This document shows, piece by piece, positions 12,346-24,640 of a stretch of 64,000 nucleotides of DNA. Position 1 is the stretch's first letter. Each line of letters opens with the position of its first letter. The stretch comes from Podocnemis expansa (Eukaryota; Chordata; Testudines; Podocnemididae), in contig ML682088.1 in assembly GCA_007922195.1 (NCBI GenBank), positions 1,906,954-1,970,953 of the forward strand, written 5' to 3'. Both the position numbers and the translations under genes were made by a program. The notes below the pieces were generated by a model, which made no database searches, had not been told where the DNA came from, and saw nothing but the letters and a program-made list of their open reading frames with translations.

Positions 12346-13242
12346 ACATCCCATTCTTTCATATTTCATTCAATAAACCAAATATATTCAAGGAGTTGGA
12401 AAATGACACAGACGTTCCAGTCTACTGCATTAGTGTGCTACAGAATGTAGGTCAAGTTTAACACAGAGTGTATAGAAATGCAGTTTACAGGAATACTGAA
12501 TGATCAAATTAAAAATTATACTGAGGCCTTAATATGTTTTATCTACTGCTACAGGTGCCACTTGTGATTAATACAGCTGAAAGATTAGAGAGAAAAATCT
12601 TGATTATTGCAATTTATTTACTTTGCGCGTTTGAGTCACGTTATAATCTGTTTCGCTATTTCCTCTTTCTAATTTATTTTCTTTGTTTGGCTCATTCATG
12701 AGACAAGAGAGGGAGAAAACACTTCAATGTTTAGAAAAATCTGATTACAAAAGCATAAAAATTGTCAGGGAGACTCTAAGACAGAGGTGGGAGTTGAAAC
12801 AACTCAAATATTTTTGTTTAGATAACTATATTTTAGTGGCTATGTTTATGTAAAATAGAAACCAGTGGGACTGGTTCATAGCATTGTACTGCAGAAATGG
12901 GGCATGGGCAGAAAGGCTGCATTGCTGAGGCAAAAGGAAATGGGCAGACAGCATGCAGACAGTCTGCAATCCCATTCTGTTGAGAAGCTTAGAGCCAGTT
13001 TGTGAAGGTGTGCAAACCCAGAGACAGACTGAGTGGGAACACTGGGAGATATATGCAGTGATCCTGTGGGACCTGACAGTAAATTTGAAGTTTGATTCTG
13101 AAATAACTCTGCACAATAGAAAGGGCTGGGAGTCTCTGGCTTTCCTTGGTGGTGCCACTTGAGGGAGGCAGTTTTAAGAAAACAAGTCACACTCTGAAGC
13201 AGAGGATGTGCTGATTCAGCACTCCTCATGACCAGAGTCCTG

Positions 13243-14431
13243 CAGTGGTGGCTTTAGAGGTTGGGAAAACAGGCGACTGCCTAAGGCCCCAGGCAATAAG
13301 GAGCCCCTGTCTTCAATTTGGTGGACAGAAATGAAAATATAGAAAAAAATAGAAATTGTTCCCACCAAGAAGAACTAGTAGGGCTGGAAACCTCTGCACT
13401 TTTCAGTCTTGGCTCATCAAGACAAACTATCATTAGATCTGTGCTTCATCTGAATTACAGATTTCACCATTATCTGCCCATCACCTTCACGCTGACATGC
13501 TAAAAAAGCAGGAGCAAGCTCTTTTGACACCAAATATGGCATAATAGCAATTTTTCCAATGGTCTCATCTTTTAGTACCTCAGTGTGGCCATTTGTTCTG
13601 CCATTTTTTAACTCAACTTTTGAAATTTTGCCTTTCCTATTTTTTTTTTAACCTGTTCTTCTTTTGCCTTTTCCTTTGCCTTTGTGAAAACTTTTCCTTT
13701 GGCTTTGGTTAGGTTAGGTTACCAGGTAGATCCCCAGAGACTGCTGCATAGAAATAAAGTGCTGCCCTCAAGCAATCATTACAGCTGTATGTCTTTCTTC
13801 TGGTAAGTAATTTTTTAGCTTCCTTTCTACTTACTATTTAATATTTTTGAGGGGGCCAGAGTCTTATAAACTTGAGTATTTCAGAGAATTTCATTGGAAT
13901 TTGGTGTTTTTCATTTATAGCTACACACTAGAAACTGTCTTTTCACTTATTTTTATTTTTTATAATTATTTGTATTAAACTTCTAGTGCACATAAACCCA
14001 AACCTATATGAAAAATGTGTAAGATTTGACTACCAAAATTTTAAATGTGGTATTTTAGTTATTTTTGAGCCATCATTAATTTGACTACTTTTTATTTGTT
14101 AATTAATGCACATACTTTTAAAATTTTTTTAAATGTTCATTTGAACCTTGTAGTTCAGCTCATTTATGTTAAGTGAAAGCTGATCAACTTACAAGCTTCA
14201 TGATGGAAAGATCATTAAAAGTATCATACCAAAGAATAATTTATGAGGGATAGTCATCTTAGTCTGGTTCAGCAAAACAAACAAGGAGTCCAGTGGGAGA
14301 GGGTTAGAGCTGCAGGGGGGAGGGAGGCTGGGGCCACGGCGAGGGTGGCTGTGGGGCCCTATAAAGGGTCCTTTAGGGGGCCCAACATTGGGCCTTTGCC
14401 TAGGGCCCCCAGTTGCCTAAGTACACCTCTG
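13243..14431 (+). mobile_element. hAT-like transposon, 1.19 kb, exact 8-bp duplication
   Basis: The left end is CAGTGGTGGCTTTAGAGG and the right end is CCTAAGTACACCTCTG. The duplication GAGTCCTG is exact on both sides (13235-13242 and 14432-14439). No transposase frame is visible. It contains a fragment of the palindromic repeat family at about 14241-14290. A second, reversed copy of its interior lies at about 39500-40655. Confidence 0.85.
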
Positions 14432-14820
14432 GAGTCCTGAGCAGATAGAAATACGTGAATCTGCATCCAATCCGATCTATATCTGCAAGAAATGGTCCAC
14501 ACATATCCTCATCACATCCACAAATCAGATATTCATAGATATAAAGTTGATACCTGCGGATTTGAAGGGCTCTCCTCATGGCCATTCTGTAAATTTGCAT
14601 TAGGCTCTTACTAGCCTCCCCCCTGGAATTCTGGGGCCATTTGGTGCCACTACCCAAACTTCTTCTGTTGGACTTTCTGTCTTAGGGTCTCTGTGTCTAG
14701 CTGTAAAATGTTCTCATTTTACTATTTGCCCAGCTAAATGCAGGTCTCAACATAGGTGCTGAAATAATTTGTTTGCATGGGCCTGACTGTGAGCTGAACA
14801 TCTCTGCTCATCCCCCAGGG

Positions 14821-14852
14821 TTTTTGTTTTGTTTGTTTGTTTGTTTGTTTGA
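14821..14852. repeat. (TTTG)n microsatellite
   Basis: A short run of TTTG units with a few variant units. Confidence 0.9.
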
Positions 14853-15117
14853 AGTATATTATGGGAAAGGGAATCTGAGGAAGGACACAGAACAATTTAT
14901 GTTTATCACTGTGTCAAAATTAAAACAGGAAGAGATTTCTGCTAGAAAAGGGACAATTAGAAGACAGATATTAAAAATTATAAAAAGAAGATAAAAATGA
15001 TCAATAGATTCAAATAACTATAAAAAGAGGAAAGCTTATAGGGTTGGGATTTCAGTCTGTAAAATACACTATCTGGGAAAAATGTAACTGACTATTAATA
15101 ATAATAAAAAATAACTT

Positions 15118-15315
15118 GCTCCCCTATAGCACTTGTCATCAGTACTTCTCAAAGACCATTATAAAGGTCTATCTCATAGATAGATGGAGAATCTGAGATA
15201 CGCAGAGGTTAAACAGCTGATTCAAGATTACCTAACAGGCTAGTAGCAGAGATGGGGTTAGAGGCCTCTTGAGTTCAAGTCTAATACTTCAGTCATTAGG
15301 CAACACTGCCTCCAA
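15118..15315. repeat. MIR-like SINE
   Basis: It carries the CORE-SINE signature: ATGGAGAATCTGAGATACGC, then a run equivalent to the MIR text about set-aside and bag-like spacing, then GATGGGGTTAGAGGCCTCTT and a CATTAGGCAACACTGCCTCC ending. It is well diverged, as expected for an ancient amniote SINE. Confidence 0.65.
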
Positions 15316-16540
15316 AACAGCACATTTAACTCATTTTTACTATTTGTCACCAATAGTAATGAGTCAAACTCCTGGCCAAACAGACTAACAAGTAACAACT
15401 GAAGAGAGACTTTAAATGACATCCTGATAATGCTATCTCCTTGCTCTCAGCATGGAGGTCTTCAAACTAATGCCTTCAGAGTTTTTTTATCTGCCATATA
15501 AGAAATGTTTAATTTGGGGAAATAATTTAACCTCTTATGTTAGAAACCCAAAACAGCTTTCTTTGTTAATGAACAGCATACCAATCACTTTATTCTGCTT
15601 GTGAGGGTGGGTCACAAGGATGTGTCCTACTCCAGTACAATACATTGCACTTTTATCTTCTTAGCCACTAGTCAGACTTCTCTGAGGTCATTAACAAAGA
15701 AGTGAGCAGCCCTGTGGAGGTGGAGTTTTTGCTTCCCACCATTATGCACACACAGTCACAGATGTCAGACTGGGGACAAGGAGAGCCTTATGCAGATTGG
15801 GATGGGAGAACTTAACAGCTTTAGAACATGTTATTGCTTTTTAAACATTGATTTATCTGGATCAATGGGTGATGATACAAAAAAGAAGGAACCTACAGGG
15901 AGCAACTCATGCTCTAATTCCCCCCCCCTTACTCAGATTGAGTAATCTGTACTTTACTTGACTCTGAGTAGGCCCATAAGAAAGCTCTCTTTATGTTACC
16001 GTTTAATCCTCATATTTAATAGCTTGTAGAATAAAAAACCAGTTGGAATTTCCTACCTCTGCATCATCAAAGTAGAAGGCCCAAAAGGATTTCAAAGGGC
16101 AGTGTTATCAGCTAAGCTGCTAGGATTTTCTTGCAAGCCAACAGCTGTGGTCACCCACTTAACTCCTCCTGCCAGAATGTAGAGTGACATCACAACGCTT
16201 TCTGGAGACATCAGTATTTCCATAGTAACAGTAACACCACAAGGAGAAGATCCAGATTAGGTAGGCAAATGGCAAATGAAGCATATTGTTTACATTCCAC
16301 TCTTCTAGCAGGTTAAGTAATATGGAGTTTGGAGCTATACTTCTTTCTACCTGAGCTATAGTACGGGATGGGTCAGAAATACGACTGCTGAAATATATGA
16401 TTTTTTTTTAATCCAGATTTTCAGGTTATCAATAACCATTAGACATCATTTTGTCTTTGGTTCTTAAATTCCTGTGTTTCAAATGCAGTAAGTTCATTTG
16501 AATTCTGTTTTGCCTTCCCAAAACCTTTTTAAAATATAAA

Positions 16541-16622
16541 GGTCCAAATCCTGTTCAGCTTGAGTCACACAACTAACCTCATTGACTTTAATGAGACTCA
16601 TTGAAAAATGGTGGCAAGAAGG
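16541..16622. repeat. Palindromic MITE fragment around a TTGACTTTAATGAG core
   Basis: GGTCCAAATCCTGTTCAGCT leads to CATTGACTTTAATGAGACTC. This resembles the short turtle/crocodile palindromic repeats also seen near 12225 and 17440. Identification is by pattern only. Confidence 0.35.
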
Positions 16623-16689
16623 ATTTATTTATTATTTTAGAAACTTTTTACTAATAAATACCATTGTCATTGAGCATCTATGGAAAACT

Positions 16690-16868
16690 GACATCTCTAT
16701 ACTCACAACACCACTATAAGACAAGAAAGTATTATTTCATAGAAGGAGAATGTAAGGCACTGAGATGGGAAGTAAGATGCACAAAGTCACAGAGGAAGTC
16801 CATGACAAATAGGAACAGAATTTACATCTCCTGACTTTCAATTCATTGTCTCAGTCACAATCCATCCT
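16690..16868. repeat. MIR-like SINE
   Basis: The order AGAAGGAGAATGTAAGGCAC, GCACAAAGTCACAGAGGAAG, ACAGAATTTACATCTCCTGA and TCATTGTCTCAGTCACAATC follows the MIR consensus with many changes. Confidence 0.6.
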
Positions 16869-16919
16869 TACTTATAGTAATAAATCACAATATTATTGTT
16901 GTCTATATACCATCAGATG

Positions 16920-17102
16920 CAGCTCCGGCACTAGGGTGTGTGGCGCCCCCCTGCAGCACAGCAGATCGATTACACCCGTGCAGATGAGTGACATCAGCAG
17001 TGCAGCGTGACAGCCTAGCAGCGCAGTCCTCATTTTGGCACCCCTCAAACGCCAGCACCCCCCTGCAATGCTCACCTCACTTACCAGGTTGCACCAGCTC
17101 TG
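16920..17102. mobile_element. Short hAT-like element, GC-rich
   Basis: It starts CAGCTCCGGCACTAGG and ends GGTTGCACCAGCTCTG. Flanking 8-mers are ATCAGATG and ACCGTATG (5 of 8 identical), so the duplication is eroded. Text from this family (AAGCATTGCAGGGGGGCGCT) recurs in reverse near 38866. Confidence 0.55.
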
Positions 17103-17439
17103 ACCGTATGTGTGCATGGCATTGTACAACACAGAAGAAGGATGGAGTACAAAGCTTCCAGTCTAGGCTAAGACATGAGTAAAGCAACATGAGGGTTAGG
17201 ATCTTGGGAAAATAAGGCAAAGGCAAGAAGATCCATACAGCTACTTGGAAGGTGAATGGTTTTATAGACTGAAGTAAATCAGAGTTGTACCTGCTCAGCA
17301 CCCTGAAATTCACGTTTGTTTAGATGGCTAAAGTTCACACACACACGTTAAATTCTGAGGCTGAAATAAGACTAGTTTCCAACTGTACTTTGTGACTCTC
17401 TGTGTTTTCTACCTGAGTGCATGGCACACTATACTTACT

Positions 17440-17575
17440 GATACAGCATTGGCTTCTGAAGTCCATAGCTTTTACTCAGCCCTTACTTAAGCCAAACTTT
17501 CATTGATTAGAGTGAAATTTGTGTCTGAGAAAGGCACTGAGTGAAAATTGTAAGGATTTCAGAATCTAGCCACAT
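17440..17575. repeat. Palindromic MITE fragment
   Basis: CAGCCCTTACTTAAGCCAAA and the later GAAAGGCACTGAGTGAAAAT are rough mirrors around ATTGATTAGAGTGAAAT. This is the layout of a common turtle/crocodile palindromic repeat. Confidence 0.35.
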
Positions 17576-18324
17576 TGCCTTTAGTACTACAGTGCTTCCT
17601 CAATACAGCTGTTTGCCTATTCAGCAGTCAGCTTCATTCCATATTTTCAGCTAGCCTAACACCACTGGCCATGTGACCTACAATTACACCAACAGAGAAT
17701 TTGGCCCACTCTATAATGACAAATTTGCAATTAGCCTCGGTTGTGGCAAATGTTCCACCAATGTAGCCCACTCACAATAAATCCTCGCTGAAGAGAAGGT
17801 CAGTGCATTGGAGATAGGTGGGGCAATATGCAGCATCCCTCCTCCCCAAGTTCTGTGCCTAATAAGGACAAAACTAGGTAATTTTTGTATGGGGTTGTTT
17901 TATATAAACTTCTAGCATTCATGAACATTGGGCTGGTTATCTGCCACTTGTAATGGTATGTATAAGTCCACTGAAGTCACTATAAAGACAATGTGACACC
18001 TTCTCTCTTACACCACTATAAATCAAAAGCATCTCAAGGGTTACTCTGAAATTGTGCCAGTTTAAGTGAGATCATATTCTAGCCCATGTATTAGTCTGCA
18101 TCTTTCCACTAGCATGAAATGCTTCTGCCATGACTGCAGGAACAGATCTGTGTTTTCCCCACCTCACTGGCTGCATTCCTGTTTTTAAATGAATGAACAT
18201 GAATGCTCAGCACAATGAGATGAGCAAGATTATAAAAGACTGAACATTTGTATTCAAAGTAGATTACAAATCAAAAGGAATCTGTAGACAAATTCAGGCT
18301 ATACAAGTGCATGTAGCAGATTTA

Positions 18325-18578
18325 GGCATTGTGTACACTAGCACTTGTCGGCAAAACTTTTGTTGCTCAGGTTTGTGAAAAAACACACCCCTGAGTGGCA
18401 TAAGCTTTTCAGGCGTAAGCACTCACGTGCACAGTGCTACGTCAGCAGGAGACACTCTCCCGCTGACATAGCTGCGGCTGTTTATTGAGTAGGTTCTATT
18501 GTGTTGGGAAAGTTCTCTTTGGCCAGCATAATACAGCTGTCCCTCTTATAGCAATAGCTGCTGCAAGCTTGTAAATGA
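18325..18578. mobile_element. Harbinger-like MITE (GGCATTGTGTACACTAGCAC type), decayed
   Basis: TTA precedes GGCATTGTGTACACTAGCAC. The body contains TGTCGGCAAAACTTTTGTTG and an inner AAAAAACACACCCCTGAGTG. This matches the style of a palindromic turtle MITE with TTA duplications. The right end is eroded, so that edge is approximate. Confidence 0.5.
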
Positions 18579-18591
18579 AGCCATGGACTTA

Positions 18592-18931
18592 GGCTATGTC
18601 TTCACTAGCCACAGTTAGTTCAGACTTCTTAGTCCAAACTAAGGAGTTCGAGGTTAGTTTGCTGGTTAGTTCAAACTAATCACGCATTCTAGTTCGAACT
18701 AACTCTTAGTTTGAACTAGAACATGCAGTTAGTTTGAACTAAGGCTTAGTTCAAGTCTTGCCCACGCCTACTGTGTAAATCAGGGCTAAGTACCGGTACT
18801 TACAAGTTCAAACTAAGCTTTCCTTAAGGAATTTCTTAGTACGAACCAAGGAATATCTAGTGTAGCTATGGGCTAAATTAGTCCAGACTAAGCTGCCTTA
18901 GTCTGGACTAATTGCCAGTGTAGACATAGCC
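18592..18931. mobile_element. Harbinger-like MITE, 340 bp, TTA duplication
   Basis: The ends are GGCTATGTCTTCACTAGCC and GGCAATTAGT-type text closing in AGTGTAGACATAGCC. TTA occurs exactly on both sides (18589-18591 and 18932-18934), the 3-bp target expected for PIF/Harbinger. The body is a chain of TTAGTTCGAACTAA-like palindromes. Confidence 0.82.
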
Positions 18932-19896
18932 TTAGAGAACTCTATATATGTGGCCAGGGCCATCCTTAGGTGGGTGTGGGGCCCTGGGAGAATCACACTC
19001 TGCGGGGCCCCCACTCACCCCCCTCCCAGGCACTGGGTGTGAGGTCAGCTGGCCCAGGGGTGGGCAGGCCCCTGCACTACCCATCCCATGCCAGGGACCG
19101 GGCAAGCCAGCCAAAAGCGGCGGAACAGGAGTGCAAGGTCTGGTTTCTCATCCACCATTAAGCCAGTGGTTGTCAAACTTTTTTCTTCAGGACCTAGCTC
19201 CGGACCCCTCTGCCATGCGGCAACCCTCCACTGAAAAAAAGCGGCCGCTGCCAGAAAACTGAACAGTAACCATAGCTGAGGGGGTGGGGAGGGGAATCCC
19301 TCATGGCCTTCATCTTTTCTCTTGAGGCTTCTATTGCATCTCTGAAATCTACACATCTAATTTGAGATCACCTACATGGAACATGCAGAGGGTGATCCCA
19401 CATGCCATACTCCTGTCTCAAATTAGGACGTATGTCAAGTCTCTAAAATTGCATGTAGTAGCCTGGGGTGTGTGTGTGGGAGCTACTTGCAAATGGGGGT
19501 GGGGGCAACTGGATGGAGAAATGAGATGGAAGTGCTGAGACAGAGGAAGGAGAAGAGAGCCAATGCCAGGCTGGAAAGAAAGGTCCTGAAAGATCCTGTC
19601 TGCTACTGAGCCTGTCCAAGTCCCTCCAGGTCCTGATCCCTTCTCCACTGTCCAATCCCAGGAACTGAAGCAGCCCCTCTGGGTTCCACTTTCACTTCTG
19701 CACTTCATCTGCTGCCTGAGTCTTCATGAGTTGTCATGAACACACAATGGTCTACAATATTGTGATGGAAGGGGTACTAGCCCTCTCTGCTTGGTCTGGT
19801 GACCCCTGAAAGTGTGCATAAGGCAGCAACACAATGGGGCTATCTACTCCCCCTTCAGTTCCAGCAGATCCATCCCTGAGCTGGATTTTATTCTGT

Positions 19897-21378
19897 TACT
19901 TATAGAATCATAGAATCCTAGGGTTGGAAGGGACCTCATAGGTCATCTAGTCCAACCCCCTGCCAGAGGCAGGACCACTCCCACTAAACCATCCCAGTCA
20001 TGGTTTTATCCAGCTGGGCCTTAAACACCTCCAAAGATGGTGACTCTACCACCTCCCTTGGCAGCTCATTCCAATGTTTCACCACTCGCCTAGTAAAAAA
20101 GTTTTTTCTAATATCCAGCCTCGACCTCCCTAACCGCAACTTGAGACCATTGCTCCTCATCCTGTCCTCCTTTACTACCGAGAACAGTCGAGCTCCATCT
20201 TCCTTGGAGCACCCCTTCAAGTAGTTGAAGGTTGCTATCAAATCCCCCCTCAATCTTCTCTTCTGCAGACTAAATAAGCCTAATGCTTTCAGTCTTTCCT
20301 CATAGGGCTTGTGCTCCAGCCCTTTAATCATTTTGGTTGCCCTCCTCTGAACTCTCTCTAGTAGGTCCCTGTCCTTTTTGTAGTGGGAAGCCCAAAGCTG
20401 AACACAGTATTCTAGATGTGGCCTCACCAGTGCAGAATAGAGGGGAATGATCACATCCCTTGATCTGCTGGTAATACTTCTTTTGATGCAGCCCAGTATG
20501 CCATTGGCCTTTTTGGCAGTAAGAGCACACTGCTGACTCATATCTAGCTTCCCATCCACCAGGACCCCCAGGTCCTTTTCTATGCTGCTGCTACTCAGCT
20601 GAATGTCTCCCAGCCTGTAGCAGTGCATGGGGTTTTTCCATCCCACATGCAGGACTTTACACTTGTCCTTATTGAAGCTCATAAGATTTTTATTGGCCCA
20701 CTGTTCCAATTTATCTAGGTCTCCCTGAATCCTGTCCTTGCCCTCCAACGTGTCTACTGTTCCCCCTAGCTTGGTGTCATCCGCAAACTTACTGAGAGTA
20801 CAGTCTATTCCATCATCAAGATCATTGATGAAAATGTTGAACAGAACTGGCCCCAGGACTGACCCCTGGGGCACACCACTAGTGACTGGTTGCCAGCTAG
20901 ACATGGAACCATTGATTCCTACACACTGAAACCGTTGATCTAGCCAGTTTTCTATCCACCTTATAGTCCACCTATCCAACCCATACTTCCTTAATTTGCC
21001 AATGAGAATGCTGTGGGAAACTGTATCAAAAGCCATGCTAAAATCAAGGTATATCACATCAATGGTTCTTCCTGCATCTAGAAAACCAGTCATCTGATCA
21101 TAGAAGGAAATGAGATTGGTCAGACATGATTTACCCTTGGTAAATCCATGCTGACTGTTCCTGATCACTTCATTTTCCTCTAAGTGTTTGAGGATGGATT
21201 CTTTGAGAATCTGCTCCATAATTTTGCCAGGGATTGAGGTGAGGCTGACTGGTCTGTAGTTCCCTGGATCCTCCTTTTTCCTTTTCTTGAAAATAGGCAC
21301 TACCTTTGCTTTTTTCCAATCCTCTGGCACCTCCCCCGTTCTCCATGAGTTTTGAAAGATAACAGCCAGAGGTGCTTA
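19897..21378 (-). mobile_element. CR1 LINE, 5'-truncated
   Basis: On the plus strand the element opens with its reversed 3' end (TTATAGAATCATAGAATCCT, then AGGGACCTCATAGGTCATCT). It continues with the reverse transcriptase frame to about 21375, where homology stops. 5' truncation and a short repeated 3' tail are normal for CR1. It is the best preserved LINE here and sits inside the hAT at 18955-21938. Confidence 0.93.
19984..21375 (-). CDS. CR1 reverse transcriptase C-terminal part (transposon ORF)
   Basis: A single open frame of 463 codons has no start of its own, because the element is 5'-truncated. It holds the reverse transcriptase core: [61 protein letters not shown] and the catalytic FADDTKL, followed by the CR1 C-terminal [17 protein letters not shown] and [18 protein letters not shown]. 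The endonuclease domain is missing, so it cannot move by itself. The absence of stops suggests recent insertion. Confidence 0.93.
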   Translation of the reverse strand, partial: APLAVIFQNSWRTGEVPEDWKKAKVVPIFKKRKKEDPGNYRPVSLTSIPGKIMEQILKESILKHLEENEVIRNSQHGFTKGKSCLTNLISFYDQMTGFLDAGRTIDVIYLDFSMAFDTVSHSILIGKLRKYGLDRWTIRWIENWLDQRFQCVGINGSMSSWQPVTSGVPQGSVLGPVLFNIFINDLDDGIDCTLSKFADDTKLGGTVDTLEGKDRIQGDLDKLEQWANKNLMSFNKDKCKVLHVGWKNPMHCYRLGDIQLSSSSIEKDLGVLVDGKLDMSQQCALTAKKANGILGCIKRSITSRSRDVIIPLYSALVRPHLEYCVQLWASHYKKDRDLLERVQRRATKMIKGLEHKPYEERLKALGLFSLQKRRLRGDLIATFNYLKGCSKEDGARLFSVVKEDRMRSNGLKLRLGRSRLDIRKNFFTRRVVKHWNELPREVVESPSLEVFKAQLDKTMTGMV

Positions 21379-22162
21379 GGCTTTCTAATTGTAGAAAAAA
21401 TACCATATTTTGTAACACAGGCTCCTACTAGAAGAGTTTGCTTTTCTCTTCTTTTTTTAATTATCAGTCAAAAAAATCTCTGGAGTTTTTATTAAAATCT
21501 ACAAGTTCTAACACTTGTTGCAAGCATGGGAATTCTCAGCCCACAGGAGGCAAGTCCTAACTTGCAAAAATAACTGCAATCCCCATATCCCAGAAATGGT
21601 GGAATAAGGGATGTTCACAGTTCTTTTTCATTTCTTCATTGGGTCTGTTGATAAAAAAAACAAAGGTTGCTTGCCAGTGAGCTCAGTCCTTTTCATATGA
21701 ATGAGAGAAACCGAAAGAGATACTGACTCTCAACAATTAACACCTCCTTGTTAGTCCTAATGACTCACCTCTGTTGCATTAAGCAACATTCACCCCAAGC
21801 CTCTCCCGGCCCTATGACCCGGGCTGCCACTTTTGGCCAGCTCACCCGGTCCCTGGCATGGGGGGAGAGGTAGCAGTGCAGCCCCTGTGGGCCCCCCTGG
21901 GCAGCTGCCCCTCTTGCCCTACCCTAGGGACGGCCCTGTACGTTGCTATGATGCAACACTTAGAACAATAATCTTTAAGGATGAAAAAAAATGTTAAAAT
22001 CTAGAAGAAGACTCAGTTAAGAACCTCAGGATTTCTGGATGTCTTTAACAGACAGATCATATGCAACATTCATACAACTGATAGTCTAATATCCATTCAA
22101 GATTAAGTTAGTGGGACTAACTTAATAACTCACGTCATTATGCAGATCTGAGATGATGAGCA

Positions 22163-22517
22163 GTGACTTCAGAATTTCGAATGAACAAAGCCACATTCAT
22201 GGAACTTCATGTGGAGCTTGCCTATGTCTTCTGGTGCAAGGACACACAAATGAAAGCTGCCTTGTGGAGAAGCACCTGCCTTGATGTCAGGTTAGACCTA
22301 CGTGAGGAAAATAGTTCCATGGTTATCACAACCTGCTGTGCTCCATAATTTATATAAAGCTACTGAGGAAAAGTTTCCCCCTAGGTGGACAGCAGAGATG
22401 GACTGTCTTGCATCTCAATATGAACAGCCAGATGTTAGGGGTATTAGAGGGACACAGCAGGGAGCCATTTGGATCAGAGAGGCACTGAAAGCTCATTTTA
22501 AGAATGAGAAACAATAA
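22163..22517 (+). pseudogene. PIF/Harbinger transposase remnant (internally deleted)
   Basis: Two frames carry ends of a HARBI1-like transposase. The first begins FRMNKATFMELHVELAYVFW, which matches the N-terminal part of these nucleases. The second holds KFPPRWTAEMDCLASQYEQP and REALKAHF, which match the C-terminus. The central DDE catalytic region is absent and the halves are in different frames, so the gene is dead. A Myb/SANT partner remnant lies just downstream on the other strand. Confidence 0.65.
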
Positions 22518-22913
22518 GGTGTTTTTATGAACAACACTGTGCTATGTTATGGCTGCTATCCAGCTTCAGCTGCACATCCGTAACAGGTGAAAATACCATG
22601 TGCAACACAGAAAAAGAATGCTTGTTGTACTCATAGCTTGTCTTTATTAAACAGAAGAAGTTAGCAATACAAACAAAACACTGGGCTGGAGAGGAGAAAG
22701 CAGTGAGCAGCAGTTTCAGCTATGATAGCTGTGTGTAAGAGAAGCTGTCACCGTTGTAGCTGTGTGAAAGAATGGAGTGAAAGGGATAATGAGAGAGGCC
22801 AGGAGTTTGGTAGAAATGCTGGGGGGAACTTGTGAAGTGCACGGAAAGCAGTTCAATAGTGGCAGCACAAAGGGGAATGCCCACATGAACTGTTTGCAAA
22901 GTCATGATTGTTT

Positions 22914-24640
22914 TTAGCATCTCTCTCTCTGCTCCTTCATGGCTTTGATCATGTGCTCATGACCTGCCTGCATTTGGTCATTGTTTTCCCTCCTTTCCTC
23001 TCTATCAATCTTCCGACTTTGGGGCATAGATTGCCTCGATGTCCTCTTTTCTCTTTTTGCCACCGTCCTCAGAGGACTGGAGGAGTTCTTGCAACATCCC
23101 CTTTTTGCTTCTCTGAGGTTGCTTCTTATCGGCCAGAGGTGCATATGGGGGAAGTTTTGCTCTGAAGTCTCCATCAGTAAAAATACAATAAGTAAGGAAC
23201 AGAAGCCACTATAGATTTATTAAACATACAAAAACATTTCTCTTTTTCGCTGTCCCCATGGAAGAAAACAGCTCCATGATCATGGGGCATGGTGAGGGGG
23301 AAAGTGCCAAGGGGGAAGTGGGTCATCATTCCATGAAAGAGAATCTGGGTAAATGGGTGGATGGTTGCTTGGGGCATAAATTCATGCATGTAAGGGACAA
23401 AATTTCAAATTGTGAAACCCTTTTCCACAGGTAGGGGCCAAAGAAGCTGATATCTTGCTCCAGAGATTAAACAGAGATGCTAGAGTGCATCTCTACCATG
23501 TGAGCAGCTTCAAACTGGATTCTTATGCTGCTTGTCTGTGTACTGCTTTGGTTCCTACACAAATGATTGTGACTAGCATGGGAAAGTGTCATATAATAGG
23601 TGAAGAAATAAAGCTGACATGCTGTGGCAGAGAATTGGTGAGTTCCAACATGAAAGTTTCCTAGAGATCTTAGTGAAGGATATCAGTGCAATCTTGCCAT
23701 GTGTTAACATGCTTTTCAGACACTCTGACTAGCTGTGCAAGGGAATAGGAAGCACATGAAAACACAGCTAGCTACTCTTGGGCATTTCTACCCCTTGAAA
23801 TATCTCTATCATTTAGCAGAGTAACGAACATCTGTTCCTCCTATTAAATAAGCAGCATCAGTTCTGAAAAACACTTAGGGTGTGTTCACACAGGCTTCTT
23901 ATTTCGAAACAACAGAGGTTGTTTTGAAATAAGAAATGCCATGTTCACACGACGTACGGCCATTTCGAAACAAGGAAACCCCTTTTTTCGAAATGGGAGC
24001 CGTTCTTTCGAAAGGGCTTAAACCTACTTCCCTTTCGAAACAAGGTTGTTTCGAAACCAGTGGTTTCACCCTGTGAGTGCCTACAGTCCCCTCCCCAAAT
24101 GAAATAGCATGTCCACACTGTGGACGTGCTATTTCGCTCCCTTATTTCGAAAACACTTTTTTTGTGTTTCGACATAACCCTTTATTTCGAAATGGCTTGT
24201 TTTGAAACATCTTGTTTTGAAACAAGCATTGTGTGTGTGAACATAGCCTTACTGAAGTTCCTCTCTCTTGCATTCTGCAGGCCAGAAACCTCAGGATCAC
24301 AAAGAGATACTGAGTCCCCATGTCACTAATTGACCTGGTCCTCAGCTCCGTTTCCTCATCTACTTCTTCATCAATGAGTTCTTTTTCAGGGTCAAGTTTG
24401 GTGTCTGTTGCCCTTGGGCATGCATGTCTTAGAGGGGGTGGGTAGGGTCCCTGCTGAGAATGGCTTCCAGCTCCTTATCAAAGCAGCAGGAGTCTGACTG
24501 CAACAGAGCAATGTTTTGCCCCCTTAGCCTTTCGGTAGCACAGTCGCAGCACCTTTATTTTCGCTCAGTATTGCAGCATGTCCTATTCATAGCCATTCTC
24601 TGTCATGTCATATCTGGCTGTAGGAAGGGTGGATAAAAAT
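22914..24640 (-). pseudogene. Harbinger-associated Myb/SANT-like protein remnant, split by a MITE
   Basis: Reading the minus strand from about 24620, the frame gives AKIKVLRLCYRKAKGAN and then CCFDKELEAILSRDP. These resemble the Myb/SANT-like domain and following acidic linker of Harbinger partner proteins, which bind element ends and import the transposase. Stops interrupt it, and a 371-bp MITE (23878-24248) lies inside. The C-terminal coiled part is at 23174-22914 (REAKRGCCKNSSSPLRTVAK, then REERRENNDQMQAGHEHMIK). Edges are approximate. Confidence 0.6.
23878..24248. mobile_element. Harbinger-like MITE, 371 bp, TTA duplication
   Basis: The left end is GGGTGTGTTCACACAGGCTT and the right end GTGTGTGTGAACATAGCC. 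TTA flanks both ends (23875-23877 and 24249-24251). The interior is built of TTTCGAAACAA and TTATTTCGAAA palindromes. It is inserted in the Myb/SANT remnant. Confidence 0.8.

Larger units (their letters stand above)
18955..21938. mobile_element. hAT-like transposon interrupted by a CR1 LINE
   Basis: The left end CAGGGCCATCCTTAGG and right end CCTAGGGACGGCCCTG are inverted repeats (14 of 16). Flanking 8-mers TATGTGGC and TACGTTGC agree at 6 of 8. The span of 2984 bp includes a CR1 of about 1.48 kb, leaving a host hAT of about 1.5 kb without a transposase frame. The alternative is two unrelated hAT remnants. Confidence 0.6.

Noticed and set aside
19984..21375. A 463-codon frame that could be called a host gene
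   Set aside because: It is the reverse transcriptase of a CR1 retrotransposon, with the CR1 3' tail directly after it.
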